Part shown: positions 1 to 7,497 of the stretch, piece after piece
Layout: each line of letters starts with the position of its first letter
How positions within the stretch are numbered: position 1 is the first letter of the stretch
Source: Desulfovulcanus ferrireducens
GTDB taxonomy: Bacteria; Desulfobacterota; Desulfovibrionia; Desulfovibrionales; Desulfonatronovibrionaceae
Direction of reading: 5' to 3'
Length of the DNA: 64,000 nucleotides
Assembly (NCBI RefSeq): GCF_018704065.1
Contig: NZ_JAGUQP010000001.1
Location: forward strand, 62,001 to 126,000
Notes under the pieces: model-generated
The model's database searches: none
Seen by the model: only the letters and a program-made list of their open reading frames with translations
What the model was told of the DNA's origin: nothing
Made by a program: the position numbers and the translations under genes

Positions 1-223
1 CCATTCCGGCGAGAAACCCTGCACCCATAGCCAGAGCCAGGGACAAAAAAGGGTTTACTCCATGGGTAATAGCAACAGCAGAGATCGAAGCTCCCAGGGG
101 GAGACTACCGTCAACTGTCAGATCCGGAAAATCCAGAATCCTAAAGGTCAGGTAGACCCCCAGGACCATTATTCCATAAACAAAGCCTTGTTCAATGGCT
201 CCGATAAATGCGTACCAGGTCAT
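1..223 (-). CDS. ABC transporter permease, N-terminal part (cut by window edge)
   Basis: The reverse strand reads from an ATG at 223 through at least 74 codons with no stop. It gives a hydrophobic protein beginning MTWYAFIGAIEQGFVYGIM, with a small loop containing DFPDLTVDGSLPLGA. That loop is characteristic of inner-membrane permeases that pair with binding proteins of the ABC_sub_bind family (YufP/TrpX-type importers). It lies directly downstream, on the same strand, of just such a binding-protein gene (333-1298), so the two very likely form one importer. The substrate is unknown; tryptophan or purine-like compounds are possible by family. The C-terminus lies outside the window. Confidence 0.75.
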   Translation of the reverse strand, partial: MTWYAFIGAIEQGFVYGIMVLGVYLTFRILDFPDLTVDGSLPLGASISAVAITHGVNPFLSLALAMGAGFLAGM

Positions 224-288
224 ATTAAGTTAGTGTTGGGTGGTTGTGGTTAATGTTAGGTTTCCTAAATTATGGTAAAATTTATAAA

Positions 289-310
289 GGGGCGAAGTGC
301 TGTTCGCCCC
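289..310 (-). terminator. hairpin between binding-protein and permease genes
   Basis: GGGGCGA and TCGCCCC form a perfect 7-bp stem around an 8-nt loop, just after the stop of the binding-protein gene. On the minus strand it is followed by an interrupted T-rich stretch (TTTATAAATTTT). It could be a partial terminator that lowers permease expression relative to the binding protein, as often seen in such operons. It might simply stabilise the upstream mRNA. Confidence 0.45.
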
Positions 311-332
311 TAGTGTTTTTTTACGGACTCTC

Positions 333-1298
333 TTACTCGTAAATCTTATCAGCTGCTTTCAAGATTTCCTCAGGCACTTTTACGTTCATTTTTTTAGCAG
401 CTTTTAGGTTTAAATGAAGCTTGAGATCCTTTTGGGTTTCAACAGGTGTTTCACCTGGGACAGCCCCCATAAAGATACGCTTGGCCATGGCACCGGTCTG
501 GCGACCATGTTGGTAATAATCAAAACCCATAGCTGCAACAGCTCCCCGGGCTACGGAATCCACGTCACCGGCAAATAGAGGGATTTTGTTCTGGATGCAG
601 ACTTTGACAACTGATTCTATTGCGGAGATAACTGTATTGTCTGTGGGGATATAAATAGCATCTACGCGACCAACAAGCCCTTTGGCTGCCTGGTAGACCT
701 CGCTGGTTTTAGAAGCAGTGGCTTCCTCTACCTTAAAACCCATTTTTTTGGCCTGTTCGTGGATGAGACGAACGAGGGTTTTGGAGTTGGCTTCACCGGA
801 ATTATAAATTACCCCGAGTCGCTTAAGATTAGGGTAGAATATCTTAACCATTTTCAGGTGTTGGTCTATAGGTAATAGATCAGAAACACCGGTGATGTTT
901 TTGCCTGGCCGGTTCAGGTCTTTTACCAGTCCTGCTCCTACCGGATCTGTTATGGCCGAAAACAACAGGGGGGTGTTTTGCAGTTTGGGAGATTTTTTGA
1001 TGGCTTGTGCACAGGCCTGGGCAGACGGAGTGGCAATGGCCAAAACCAAATCCGGATCTTCATCTGCAATCTGCTGAGCGATCTGATTGGCTGTCGCCAT
1101 GTTGCCCTGGGCATTATGGATATGATATTTTACCTTGATATTTTGTTCCTTGAGGTAGTCTTGAAACCCTTTGAGAACGGCATCCAGGGCAGGGTGCTCC
1201 ACAAACTGGTTAACCGAAATAGTGTACGTTTTGGCCTGGGCCATGGTTAGTGACGCAAGAGTTAAGATTACAGTGAGTAATGACAGTATTTTTTTCAT
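333..1298 (-). CDS. ABC transporter substrate-binding protein (ABC_sub_bind family)
   Basis: This 321-residue periplasmic binding protein starts with a clear signal peptide (KK, a hydrophobic core to about residue 20, cleavage after AQA). The mature part has the two-lobed pattern of PF04392: early VEHPALDAVLKGF, then DPDLVLAIATPSAQA and FSAITDPVGAGLV, and later the IYIPTDNTVISA and PLFAGDVDSVARGA segments. It is the full family length. GTAGGAGATAG precedes the ATG. It is the first gene of an operon with the permease at the window start. It should capture a small molecule in the periplasm; the ligand cannot be read from sequence. Tryptophan-type ligands are known for some members. Confidence 0.88.
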   Translation of the reverse strand: MKKILSLLTVILTLASLTMAQAKTYTISVNQFVEHPALDAVLKGFQDYLKEQNIKVKYHIHNAQGNMATANQIAQQIADEDPDLVLAIATPSAQACAQAIKKSPKLQNTPLLFSAITDPVGAGLVKDLNRPGKNITGVSDLLPIDQHLKMVKIFYPNLKRLGVIYNSGEANSKTLVRLIHEQAKKMGFKVEEATASKTSEVYQAAKGLVGRVDAIYIPTDNTVISAIESVVKVCIQNKIPLFAGDVDSVARGAVAAMGFDYYQHGRQTGAMAKRIFMGAVPGETPVETQKDLKLHLNLKAAKKMNVKVPEEILKAADKIYE

Positions 1299-1928
1299 AT
1301 CTATCTCCTACTATAAATTAAGTTATTAGAACGCTTCCCAAGCAAGCGAACCAGTATTCTCTACAACAGATTTTTAAAAGCGTAAACCTGTTCAATATAG
1401 CCCGTCATGTCTTCCTTTTCGACCGACACGTGAAGAATAATGGCCAAGCCTTTTCAGGCAAGCCTCATCGACTTGTCAAAATTTTTGTTTTTGATGTTTC
1501 TTGCATAGTCAGATTGAGGTGCTAAGCTAATTGTTAATGGCATAGATAATATTATTTATTTTTTACCAAATATTGATTTTATATTTTTATTGATATATTG
1601 TTAATAGAATTATGTTGTAAGTTTCAAATATAGTTAACTATTTTTGATTGTAACAATAAATGTCCACTTTTTTAATCGTAAATAGTTAGCATTTTGTAAA
1701 AATTGTAAATAATATTGTTTCATAGCTGAAAATGTGGGATAGAAAAAAAGTCATGTCTTTAAGAAATTTTGATAACACATGCTTAAGAGATGGCTAAGAA
1801 TATTGAAGTTAGATGATTTTTTGAGCGCTAGCATATTTCCCTTGATGTTTTTGAATTGAAGAAGTTAGCTATTATATCTGCTGCAAACTAATTAAGTATA
1901 TATAAACAATGGGAGGAATATTTAAAGT
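1299..1928. other. gene-free AT-rich stretch between divergent genes
   Basis: These 630 bases separate the leftward binding-protein gene from the rightward small gene at 1929. From about 1540 onwards the sequence is strongly AT-rich, with many TTT/AAA runs and no open frame with a ribosome site. It must contain promoters for both flanking genes, but none matches a consensus well enough to mark. I see no tRNA, repeat or recognisable remnant. Confidence 0.5.
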
Positions 1929-2276
1929 ATGAAAACAATATTTTTTACATTAGTATTGTTTTTAGTCATATCATCTCTAGATACTTTTGCTAGAACAAAT
2001 ACTTTAATGGATAAGCAGTATATTTTTACAAATGTTAATGTAGTGTTGTCTAACAATCATCTGGTGTTGGGAGGCCGTGTGTCAGGTGGGCCTTATTGCA
2101 AAACTTTAAAGGCAAAATTTATTGTACAAAATAGTCATGGTGAAACAAGGGTAATCACTACTTACATCGAAGACGTTGGTCGCGGAGGACAGATTGTATC
2201 TGGAAGAGTTCGAGAATATGGCAAAAATGCCGAATCATGGGATGCATTACAAGTCAGTACCTACTGTATTCAATAA
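1929..2276 (+). CDS. small secreted protein of unknown function
   Basis: 115 residues with a Sec signal peptide (MKTIFFTLVLFLVISSLDTFA, probable cleavage near residue 21). GGGAGG lies about a dozen bases before the ATG. The mature part of about 94 residues is predicted mostly beta: YIFTNVNVVLSNNHLVLGG, then KAKFIVQNS and RVITTYIEDVG. It has exactly two cysteines, C57 and C113, which could form a disulfide in the periplasm. I do not recognise the family. It stands alone between two AT-rich gaps, so its context gives no function. The signal peptide and the good ribosome site argue that it is real. Confidence 0.65.
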   Translation: MKTIFFTLVLFLVISSLDTFARTNTLMDKQYIFTNVNVVLSNNHLVLGGRVSGGPYCKTLKAKFIVQNSHGETRVITTYIEDVGRGGQIVSGRVREYGKNAESWDALQVSTYCIQ

Positions 2277-2681
2277 CAGGGATTTTGCCGTATATCCTCT
2301 ATTTGAACAATTTAGACAGTCCAGGCTCGGGTAAAGGCGGAAAAAAATATGAAACAAGAATCAAAACTCAGTTTTAAACTTTGGTCTCTAAATATTTCAT
2401 GACTTCACTGCTAAATGCTTCGTAACTTCCCCACCCTTAGGTATTCAGTTTTCCTTTCCGTCAAGGTTTGTCCCACGCTCTCTCCAGCAGCTTTAAAAGT
2501 GAGTCGTGATCATGGGGCAAGTCTTTTGTCGAGCAATTTTTTTTAACAAAGTTCATTTTTTAACTTTTCCATATTGACATAAACTGTCGAGCAAGATATT
2601 TTTTTCACAAAACCATTAACCTAATAATTTCAGGGAAATAAAATGAGTTGAAAATTTATTTTGTGAAAACATGGAGAAATT
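2277..2681. other. gene-free stretch with possible decayed reading frame
   Basis: No intact gene is visible. On the reverse strand from about 2526 to 2374, one frame broken by two stops reads pieces such as LLKLLERAWDKP and GWGSYEAFSSEVMKYLETKV before a TAA. This looks like a decayed gene end, but I cannot name a parent. The motif TGTCGAGCAA occurs twice (near 2527 and 2587), 60 bp apart. The region before 2682 is very AT-rich and probably promoter DNA. Confidence 0.3.
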
Positions 2682-3137
2682 ATGAAAATTAAGAATAGCC
2701 AGCTCGACTCTTTTACAGTTATTCTTCTGGTCTTCTTCATAATACTAGTTCTAATTACTAACCTTAAAAACAGTTCGAAAAAATTTGGATATGATAAGAT
2801 AATTGGACATTGGTCTATTGAAACTTTTGAGAGTCTTCTATCAGATATTCATCCAACAGATATTATTTTTGATTATGATTTTTATATAGTGAAATTTAGT
2901 AATGGAGGGTATATCAAAAACAAGCCAGATGTAGAAATATATAATATAAAATCAAAAAATAAACATACAGATAAAATGGAGACTTTGTTAGCATCAATTG
3001 ATCCTTTTATCGCAGGAGGACAGGCATTTTTATATTTAACAGAGGAAGGAGAAATTCGTGCTGAGGAATCGTTAAAGCAAGGTTCAATGAAAGATGAAGA
3101 TTGGAATGTATATATCTTGTCACATGTTGGGGGATAA
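2682..3137 (+). CDS. membrane-anchored protein of unknown function
   Basis: 151 residues. Residues 10-29 form one strong membrane segment (SFTVILLVFFIILVLITNL). The remaining 120 residues are hydrophilic, probably on the periplasmic side, with segments such as IIFDYDFYIVKFSNGGYIKN. A short GGAG precedes the ATG. Base use is clearly more AT-rich than in the housekeeping genes further right, like its neighbour at 1929, which suggests recent acquisition or relaxed selection. I do not recognise the family. Confidence 0.6.
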   Translation: MKIKNSQLDSFTVILLVFFIILVLITNLKNSSKKFGYDKIIGHWSIETFESLLSDIHPTDIIFDYDFYIVKFSNGGYIKNKPDVEIYNIKSKNKHTDKMETLLASIDPFIAGGQAFLYLTEEGEIRAEESLKQGSMKDEDWNVYILSHVGG

Positions 3138-3504
3138 AGCTTATATTATCTGTTTGGTTTCAATAGTTCCACTACACTAAGATAAAGCAGAGAAAGAAGA
3201 AGAATTGGCCATTGTGTTGCGTTCCGCATGATTAGTTGCCAAGGATGAATTGGCCGTTGTTTATGGCTGAAAAAAATCAAAACCATCTTAGAAAGTAACT
3301 CGAACTGGTGTCCAAGTTTATTGTTTTCATGGCCTTGTCCAAAAGTTTTTGAGAGATTTGGGGCCTTTTTCTGCTAGGCTTTACGATTGTGCCCAAGATT
3401 TTGTAACTGCCAGACCCCAACCTAATCGTAAAGATAATATCCTGACCGTTCTAACCACAAGTGTTCAGCAACTATAATCAAGTTGGATTGCCGTAACTGG
3501 CTGC
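3138..3504. other. gene-free stretch with possible gene remnant
   Basis: No gene with a start and ribosome site is visible. On the plus strand, one frame stays open from about 3285 to a TAA at about 3475 and reads fragments such as FLRDLGPFSARLYD and RKDNILTVLTTSVQQL. These look protein-like, but no start codon or upstream domain is present. It may be the 3' remnant of a lost gene. No repeat or RNA gene is seen. Confidence 0.3.
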
Positions 3505-4008
3505 TTACCGCCTAAAAGCATCATCATTAGGTTTTCTAATACGAATACCGTGTTTTTCCATATAAGAACGAAGTCTTGTAGCATGATTTTTGTCATCTTT
3601 ATTCAACTTCTGAAAAATTTTAATAAGTTGTACATCTGTTTTTTTCTCCATGAAGCGCTGAAAATGGATTTCTCCAGCCGATTGTTCAAATTCAAGAGCT
3701 ATATTAAAAGCTTCTTCTCTTGATGGAGGAGTGTCTAGACATTTTCTGGCAAGTGCAACTGCTTTTTTGTTAGCATCTCTCAGTTTTTGAAGTGATGAAG
3801 ACAACAATTCTACAGGAAATTTGCCTATAGGCGCAAAACTCTCTTTCCCTGCCCGTATTAAGGCGGCATGGTTCTTTTCTTCGAGCACCAATTGCCACCA
3901 GAAATCAGCATCCTCTGGGAATGTAGCATGGAATATAGTATATAGTTTAGCAATGTTATGCTCAAGTTGAATGGATTCATCAATGAGAAGAGAAAATTCT
4001 TCTTGCAT
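3505..4008 (-). CDS. ferritin-like (rubrerythrin-type) diiron protein
   Basis: 167 residues from the ATG at 4008, which is chosen over an upstream ATG at 4056 because GGAGGTAAG lies immediately before it. The protein is an all-helical four-helix bundle with the diiron pattern of ferritin-like proteins: E16 in QLEHN, E44/H47 in EEKNHA, E107/E113 in EFEQSAGEIHF and D139/H142 in DDKNHA. It lacks the C-terminal rubredoxin domain of true rubrerythrins. In anaerobes such proteins usually handle peroxide or iron in the cytoplasm; that role is inferred. It stands alone on the minus strand. D139 takes the place of one usual Glu ligand. Confidence 0.75.
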   Translation of the reverse strand: MQEEFSLLIDESIQLEHNIAKLYTIFHATFPEDADFWWQLVLEEKNHAALIRAGKESFAPIGKFPVELLSSSLQKLRDANKKAVALARKCLDTPPSREEAFNIALEFEQSAGEIHFQRFMEKKTDVQLIKIFQKLNKDDKNHATRLRSYMEKHGIRIRKPNDDAFRR

Positions 4009-4432
4009 CTTACCTCCGTTTATGGTTGGAGACTCAGCCTTTTGAATTATATCCATGTTGAGTTAGTATATGGAAGCAATTTGGTTTTTTCGACCATCGG
4101 ATAGATGTTTTATCAGCTGTTTGAGGTAACGAAGTTGTATTAGATTAGTTTGTCAAGGTGTCCGGAGTAGGTCAAGAGAGAAGTTTCTTTAGGAACCGGT
4201 TATTCTTTCAGCCTTATAAGGTAGAAGTCGTGGCCCATGTCATCCAGTACTGCATCAGTTATAAGTTGGATATTTGTAATGGCCATGCCAATTCGATAGG
4301 AGAAACAAAAAATCATGTGCAAATTCGTGTCACTTTTTGTCTTTAAAAATAGAAGGATAAAGAAGTTCTTTGTGGGGCAAGTTTGAGACACTAAAAGGGT
4401 GGAATTTAGAAAAATTTTGATAAAATTAATAA
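4009..4432. other. gene-free stretch between ferritin-like gene and tRNA terminator
   Basis: Two short overlapping frames on opposite strands exist (4158-4346 plus, 4200-4391 minus), but neither has a ribosome site or a recognisable motif, so I call no gene. The right end holds the tRNA operon terminator. The left end should hold the promoter of the ferritin-like gene. Confidence 0.35.
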
Positions 4433-4466
4433 AAAAGGGCTTAGGTAAATTTTCCTAAGCCCTTTT
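4433..4466 (-). terminator. rho-independent terminator of the tRNA operon
   Basis: AAAAGGGCTTAGG and CCTAAGCCCTTTT form a perfect 13-bp stem with an 8-nt loop. On the minus strand it is followed by TTTTTTATTAAT. It lies about 100 bases past the end of tRNA-Glu in the direction of tRNA transcription. Confidence 0.85.
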
Positions 4467-4563
4467 ATCGTTTTTTCTCTACTCTAAAAACGTAATTTGG
4501 CCCTTTTTTGGCCCTCCCGAAGGTTTTGATTTCGAGAGACTTTCATAAAGCCTTGATTTTATT

Positions 4564-4641
4564 TGGCGTCCCCAGGGGGATTTGAACCCCCGTTACCGGC
4601 GTGAAAGGCCGATGTCCTGGACCGGGCTAGACGATGGGGAC
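4564..4641 (-). tRNA. tRNA-Glu (anticodon TTC)
   Basis: The reverse strand folds as a full cloverleaf: acceptor stem GTCCCCA/TGGGGAC, anticodon stem CGGCC/GCCGG-type around CTTTCAC, and T arm GGGG-TTCAAAT-CCCC. The anticodon is TTC, reading GAA/GAG. The discriminator is G and CCA is encoded. It is the second gene of a two-tRNA transcript. Confidence 0.95.
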
Positions 4642-4654
4642 GCATATATATTTA

Positions 4655-4728
4655 TGGCTGGGGGACAAGGATTCGAACCTTGGTTAACGGGGCCAGAACC
4701 CGTCGTCCTGCCGCTAGACGATCCCCCA
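4655..4728 (-). tRNA. tRNA-Gln (anticodon CTG)
   Basis: The reverse strand starts TGGGGGATCGTCTAGCGG, the U1-containing acceptor end typical of tRNA-Gln. The anticodon loop is TTCTGGC (CTG), the T loop is TTCGAAT, the discriminator is G and CCA is encoded. It lies 13 bases upstream of tRNA-Glu and is co-transcribed with it. A TTG isoacceptor for CAA codons must be elsewhere. Confidence 0.95.
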
Positions 4729-4742
4729 ACGCAGAGACAGTA

Positions 4743-4771
4743 TTTTTATTTTTATCCGTCTCGTATGTCAA
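4743..4771 (-). promoter_or_regulatory. sigma-70 promoter of the tRNA-Gln/tRNA-Glu operon
   Basis: On the minus strand a perfect TTGACA (4766-4771) is followed after 17 bases by TAAAAA (4743-4748). This places the start of transcription about 8 bases before the first base of tRNA-Gln. Confidence 0.75.
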
Positions 4772-5486
4772 GTAATTTTTTCATTTTTTTTGTCTAGGTG
4801 CAGGCAAATTGAGTTCATCCGTCAACCGGAGAAAGGGGTTAATAGATAAAGGGCTCGAAACTGTCAAGCAATTTTTAAAAAAAATGCCCTGGGTAAAAAA
4901 AATATTGGATGGGCTTTAAATAACTACATTAATTGATGCTCCGTGTTTGGTTTGTTTGAGCAGTAGTTCTGTTGAAGTCATGCACGTTTGCGACCCTAAA
5001 GCTTGAACTGGGTTTCTGTTCGTCGGCTCATAGTTTTGACTATGGTTATCTTACGGCAACTCCTTTGTTTTCAGTTTAGTGTTTGATGTTAAAGACTCTG
5101 CCTGCTAGGATGTCTCCTTGGGGTTGGCAGGCAAAGCGAGCCGCATCCAGGGCTAGCTCTACTCATGATACCAGTACAGGCTTTTTTAGTAGTTTAGAGT
5201 TAATTATATCAATAGATTGTGATCGGGTTTGTCAAATTTTGAAATCTGCTTTTCTTTGGCACTGACTCCTATCTACTTTTTTTGTAACAGGCCTTCAATT
5301 TTTTTAACTTTTAAAATAAATTTTTGTTTCTTGGTATGAGCTTTGAAGTTTTTGCGTTCCAAGACTGCGCCCTGAATTTTAAAAGAAATTAGGCAGGGTT
5401 CCGTCTCCGTGCCTCTACTCCCCCTAAATGTCGCGAGCTAAAAATATTTAAAAAACCTTTCGTCGTATGTTCGCCTTTCCAGAACA
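4772..5486. other. gene-free stretch upstream of the ORP cluster
   Basis: Over 700 bases without a supportable gene. An open frame at 5083-5265 has no ribosome site and a composition unlike a protein. On the minus strand a TTGACA occurs near 5230 with TATAAT-like bases too far away (21 bp) to be convincing. No RNA gene or repeat is recognised. Confidence 0.4.
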
Positions 5487-5535
5487 TGGCGCAAAATTAG
5501 CCCGCCATTGTTTTTTGTTGGCGCAAAATTAGCCC
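5487..5535 (+). promoter_or_regulatory. tandem 17-bp repeats, putative sigma-54 activator sites
   Basis: TGGCGCAAAATTAGCCC occurs exactly twice, at 5487-5503 and 5519-5535. The 32-bp spacing is about three helical turns, so both lie on the same DNA face. They sit roughly 90-130 bp upstream of the predicted start of the sigma-54 promoter at 5595. That is where enhancer-binding activators normally bind. Binding by an ORP-type sigma-54 activator is inference. Confidence 0.55.
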
Positions 5536-5594
5536 ATAATAATTTCTCTCAGACAGTCTGTTTTTTTATTATCCTGAAATTATTGAAAAAAAGT

Positions 5595-5612
5595 TTGGCA
5601 CCAAAAGTGCTT
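5595..5612 (+). promoter_or_regulatory. sigma-54 promoter of the ORP operon
   Basis: TTGGCACCAAAAGTGCTT matches the -24/-12 consensus TGGCAC-N5-TTGCW at nearly every position. The GG (5597-5598) and GC (5609-5610) are exactly 12 bases apart. Transcription should start about 5622, only about five bases before the ATG of the first gene, so the leader would be almost absent. ORP operons of Desulfovibrio are known to be sigma-54 dependent. Confidence 0.8.
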
Positions 5613-5626
5613 AATTAAAGGACAGG

Positions 5627-6073
5627 ATGATGAATGAGCATGAAGAAAAGACAATTTGCTTGGCCTGTTACGGTAAACGTCTCGCTGCTATTATAGATAG
5701 CGCCTCGGACTTGTTAGTATTTAAATTAAAAGATGATAAAATTTACCCCGCAGGCCATCTCTCCCTCCCGTTAGGAGATCTGCCTGGTATGGTCTCGCTA
5801 CTGAAATCCTGCGGGGTAGACATTCTAATTTGTGGTGGAATTAGCGGTTGCACCATTCGTATACTACAAAATGTAGGTATTCTGGTCATCCCTTGGATTG
5901 CTGGAACAATTGAACAGGTTTTGTCTGCGCTTCAGAATAACAGGCTGGATAAGTTGACCATGCCAGGTTGCCGAAGTGTGGCGGGGGCGGGATGTCATTT
6001 TAGAAGAAGGCAGCAGAGGCAAGGAAAAGGAGGAGGTCGAAATGAAAATAGCTATAACTGCTCAAAGCAATAG
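5627..6073 (+). CDS. NifX/NifB-C-like protein of the orange-protein cluster
   Basis: 148 residues. Residues 8-115 have the dinitrogenase iron-molybdenum cofactor (NifX-like) fold: an early beta strand (ICLACYGKRLAAIID), then VDILICGGISGCTIRILQNVGILVIPWIAG and a final MPGCR. It is the first gene behind the sigma-54 promoter. Two in-frame ATGs (5627, 5630) are possible starts. The last 35 residues are basic and Gly/Arg-rich, and overlap the next gene by 32 bases. It corresponds by position to DVU2107 of Desulfovibrio, in which the ORP complex binds a Mo-Cu sulfide cofactor and has been linked to cell division. Metal binding here is by family analogy only. Confidence 0.8.
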   Translation: MMNEHEEKTICLACYGKRLAAIIDSASDLLVFKLKDDKIYPAGHLSLPLGDLPGMVSLLKSCGVDILICGGISGCTIRILQNVGILVIPWIAGTIEQVLSALQNNRLDKLTMPGCRSVAGAGCHFRRRQQRQGKGGGRNENSYNCSKQ

Positions 6074-6401
6074 TTTGGATGCACCTATGGACAGTAGATT
6101 TGGCCGTGCCCAGGGGTTTATTGTTTATGATCTGGATAAGGATGAATTTGAATATGTGTCAAATGATCAAAACTTGAATCTGCCACAGGGAGCTGGGATT
6201 CAGGCCGCCCAAAATGTTGCTCAGACAGGTGCAAAGGCTGTGATTACGGGCCATGTTGGCCCCAAGGCATTTTTGGCCTTGGAAAAGGGCGGTATTGATC
6301 TTTATCTGGTTGGATCTAAAACAGTAGCTCAGGCCATAGATGACTTTAGAAATGGTCGGTTAAACAAAGCCGAGGAAGCAGATAAGCCAGGGCACTGGTA
6401 A
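6042..6401 (+). CDS. orange protein-like NifX-family protein
   Basis: 119 residues from the ATG at 6042, which has AAAGGAGGAGG just upstream. An in-frame ATG at 5976 lacks a ribosome site and would overlap too far. This is a single-domain NifX/NifB-C protein: MKIAITAQSNSLDAPMDSRF at the N-terminus, GAKAVITGHVGPKAFLALE in the middle and the VAQAIDDFRNGRL helix near the end. It closely resembles the small orange protein (ORP) family that carries a sulfide-bridged Mo-Cu cluster without any Cys ligand. Consistent with that, this protein has no cysteine. It probably works with the MinD ATPases and the Mrp fusion downstream. Confidence 0.85.
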   Translation: MKIAITAQSNSLDAPMDSRFGRAQGFIVYDLDKDEFEYVSNDQNLNLPQGAGIQAAQNVAQTGAKAVITGHVGPKAFLALEKGGIDLYLVGSKTVAQAIDDFRNGRLNKAEEADKPGHW

Positions 6402-6514
6402 TGTTGAATGTTGAATTAAAAGAAAGCAGGTGGCTGCATAGATACCTGTCTCTAATTCAGGGTCAACGTTCGACGTTTTCTTTCATTCAACATTAAAAAA
6501 AGGAGGTAATAAAA

Positions 6515-6811
6515 ATGCCAGGATTTGATGGAACAGGACCAATTGGTCAAGGAGCAAAAACAGGTCGTGGTTTGGGCCGTTGTACCGGTTTTGGCGGTGG
6601 ACTTGCTAGCAGAAGAGGACTCGGTTTGGCCAGAGGATTGGGCCGTGGTCGGGGACTCGGTTTTGGCCGCTGCAGGTTGGGGCGTGGATACGGATATGGT
6701 CCGGCGCTTATGAGTACTGAAGAAGAAAAAAATCTTATCAACTATAGAATAAACGCCCTTGAAAACCAACTTCAATATTTAAGAAAAAGACTAGACGAGA
6801 TTAATGGCTAA
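6515..6811 (+). CDS. DUF5320-type Gly/Arg-rich small protein
   Basis: 98 residues starting MPGFDGTGPIGQGAKTGRGL, the signature of the DUF5320 family commonly found beside NifX/MinD genes in anaerobes. Residues 1-66 are a low-complexity Gly/Arg/Leu stretch with two cysteines, and residues 70-98 form a short coiled-coil helix (EEEKNLINYRINALENQLQ). AAGGAGG precedes the ATG. The function is not known. A role in handling the metal cofactor or as an ATPase partner fits the neighbourhood but is inferred. A family A repeat begins 44 bases after its stop. Confidence 0.8.
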   Translation: MPGFDGTGPIGQGAKTGRGLGRCTGFGGGLASRRGLGLARGLGRGRGLGFGRCRLGRGYGYGPALMSTEEEKNLINYRINALENQLQYLRKRLDEING

Positions 6812-6855
6812 GGGGTTTCTGGTTATGGGCAGGATATTTGTTGTCCTGCCCTTAT

Positions 6856-7171
6856 GAGCTTGTAGCCAAACCTTTTTATAAACTTAATTTCTATGGTTTA
6901 TTCTAGTCTTGATTTCTTTCATGCTGGTACAAAGACTTGGACCCAACTAAAACTTGCTTGCGGACAGAGCATAATGGGATATTTTAGGTAAACAAATATT
7001 CTTTTTATTATCGATAGTTATGGCTAATATCGCAAAATATTTAGCCCATTCATCCCGATGCTCTGTTTTCCCGCAAGCTTCGTTAAGAATGGGTTACCCA
7101 AGCCGTTTGTAATGCATTTCAGAAACCAAGACTTTCAGTCAGCGCCTAAAATGGGGTTTGGCCACAGACTC
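6856..7171. repeat. family A miniature inverted-repeat element, copy 1 (316 bp)
   Basis: The element runs from GAGCTTGTAGCCAAACC to GGTTTGGCCACAGACTC, which are inverted copies of each other. It is flanked by the 4-bp direct repeat TTAT (6852-6855 and 7172-7175). The interior is also largely palindromic: CTTGCGGACAGAGCAT pairs with ATGCTCTGTTTTCCCGCAAG, and the TTTCTTTCATGC arm pairs with the GCATTTCAGAAACC arm. No transposase frame is present. It lies inside the ORP cluster. Confidence 0.85.
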
Positions 7172-7249
7172 TTATACGTATGTATGTCAAGAAAATAGGA
7201 GGGGAGGAATTTTTCCTCACTTCTTAACTTCAGAAAACGGAGGTGGAGC

Positions 7250-7489
7250 ATGGTGTGGAATAGAAATAATAAGCAAGGACAGGGACAAGGATGTTGTAGC
7301 GGTGGTCAGGGGAAAGGTATGGGTAGAGGCCAAGGAAAGAAAGGCCAGGGCATGGGCAAATGTTGTACTTCTCCTGGTGCTGTGTGTGTTTGCCCTCAAT
7401 GCGGAGCCGAGGCCCAACACCAGACTGGAGTGCCTTGTGTGGATACTAAATGTCCGTCTTGCGGGGCGCCAATGACCCGTAAGTTTTAG
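7250..7489 (+). CDS. small Gly-rich zinc-ribbon protein of the ORP cluster
   Basis: 79 residues with GGAGGTGGAGC upstream. The N-terminal half is Gly/Gln/Lys-rich with a CC pair. The C-terminal half is a double Cys-pair ribbon: CVCPQCG, then C and TKCPSCGAPM. It should therefore bind one zinc or iron ion. A similar small protein precedes the two MinD genes in the Desulfovibrio orp2 operon. It ends 8 bases before the next start, and AGGAGGTAAT for that gene overlaps its stop. The exact function is unknown; the 4-Cys ribbon and the context are the evidence. Confidence 0.8.
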   Translation: MVWNRNNKQGQGQGCCSGGQGKGMGRGQGKKGQGMGKCCTSPGAVCVCPQCGAEAQHQTGVPCVDTKCPSCGAPMTRKF

Positions 7490-7497
7490 GAGGTAAT

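Noticed and set aside
4158-4391. Overlapping short frames on both strands
   Set aside because: Neither has a start signal or recognisable sequence; they mirror each other in an intergenic stretch.
5083-5265. A 60-residue gene before the ORP cluster
   Set aside because: No ribosome site, no motif, and composition unlike protein; treated as non-coding.
5976-6041. Upstream start for the orange protein gene
   Set aside because: AAAGGAGGAGG sits just before 6042 and the family begins with MKIAIT; the extension is unrelated sequence.
6452-6775. Minus-strand frame rich in Ser/Thr/Ala over the DUF5320 gene
   Set aside because: Shadow of the Gly/Arg repeats on the plus strand.
7158-7475. A 105-residue frame over the zinc-ribbon gene
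   Set aside because: It begins in the end of a family A repeat and lies out of frame with the ribosome site at 7236-7249; the 7250 gene has the Cys-pair pattern.
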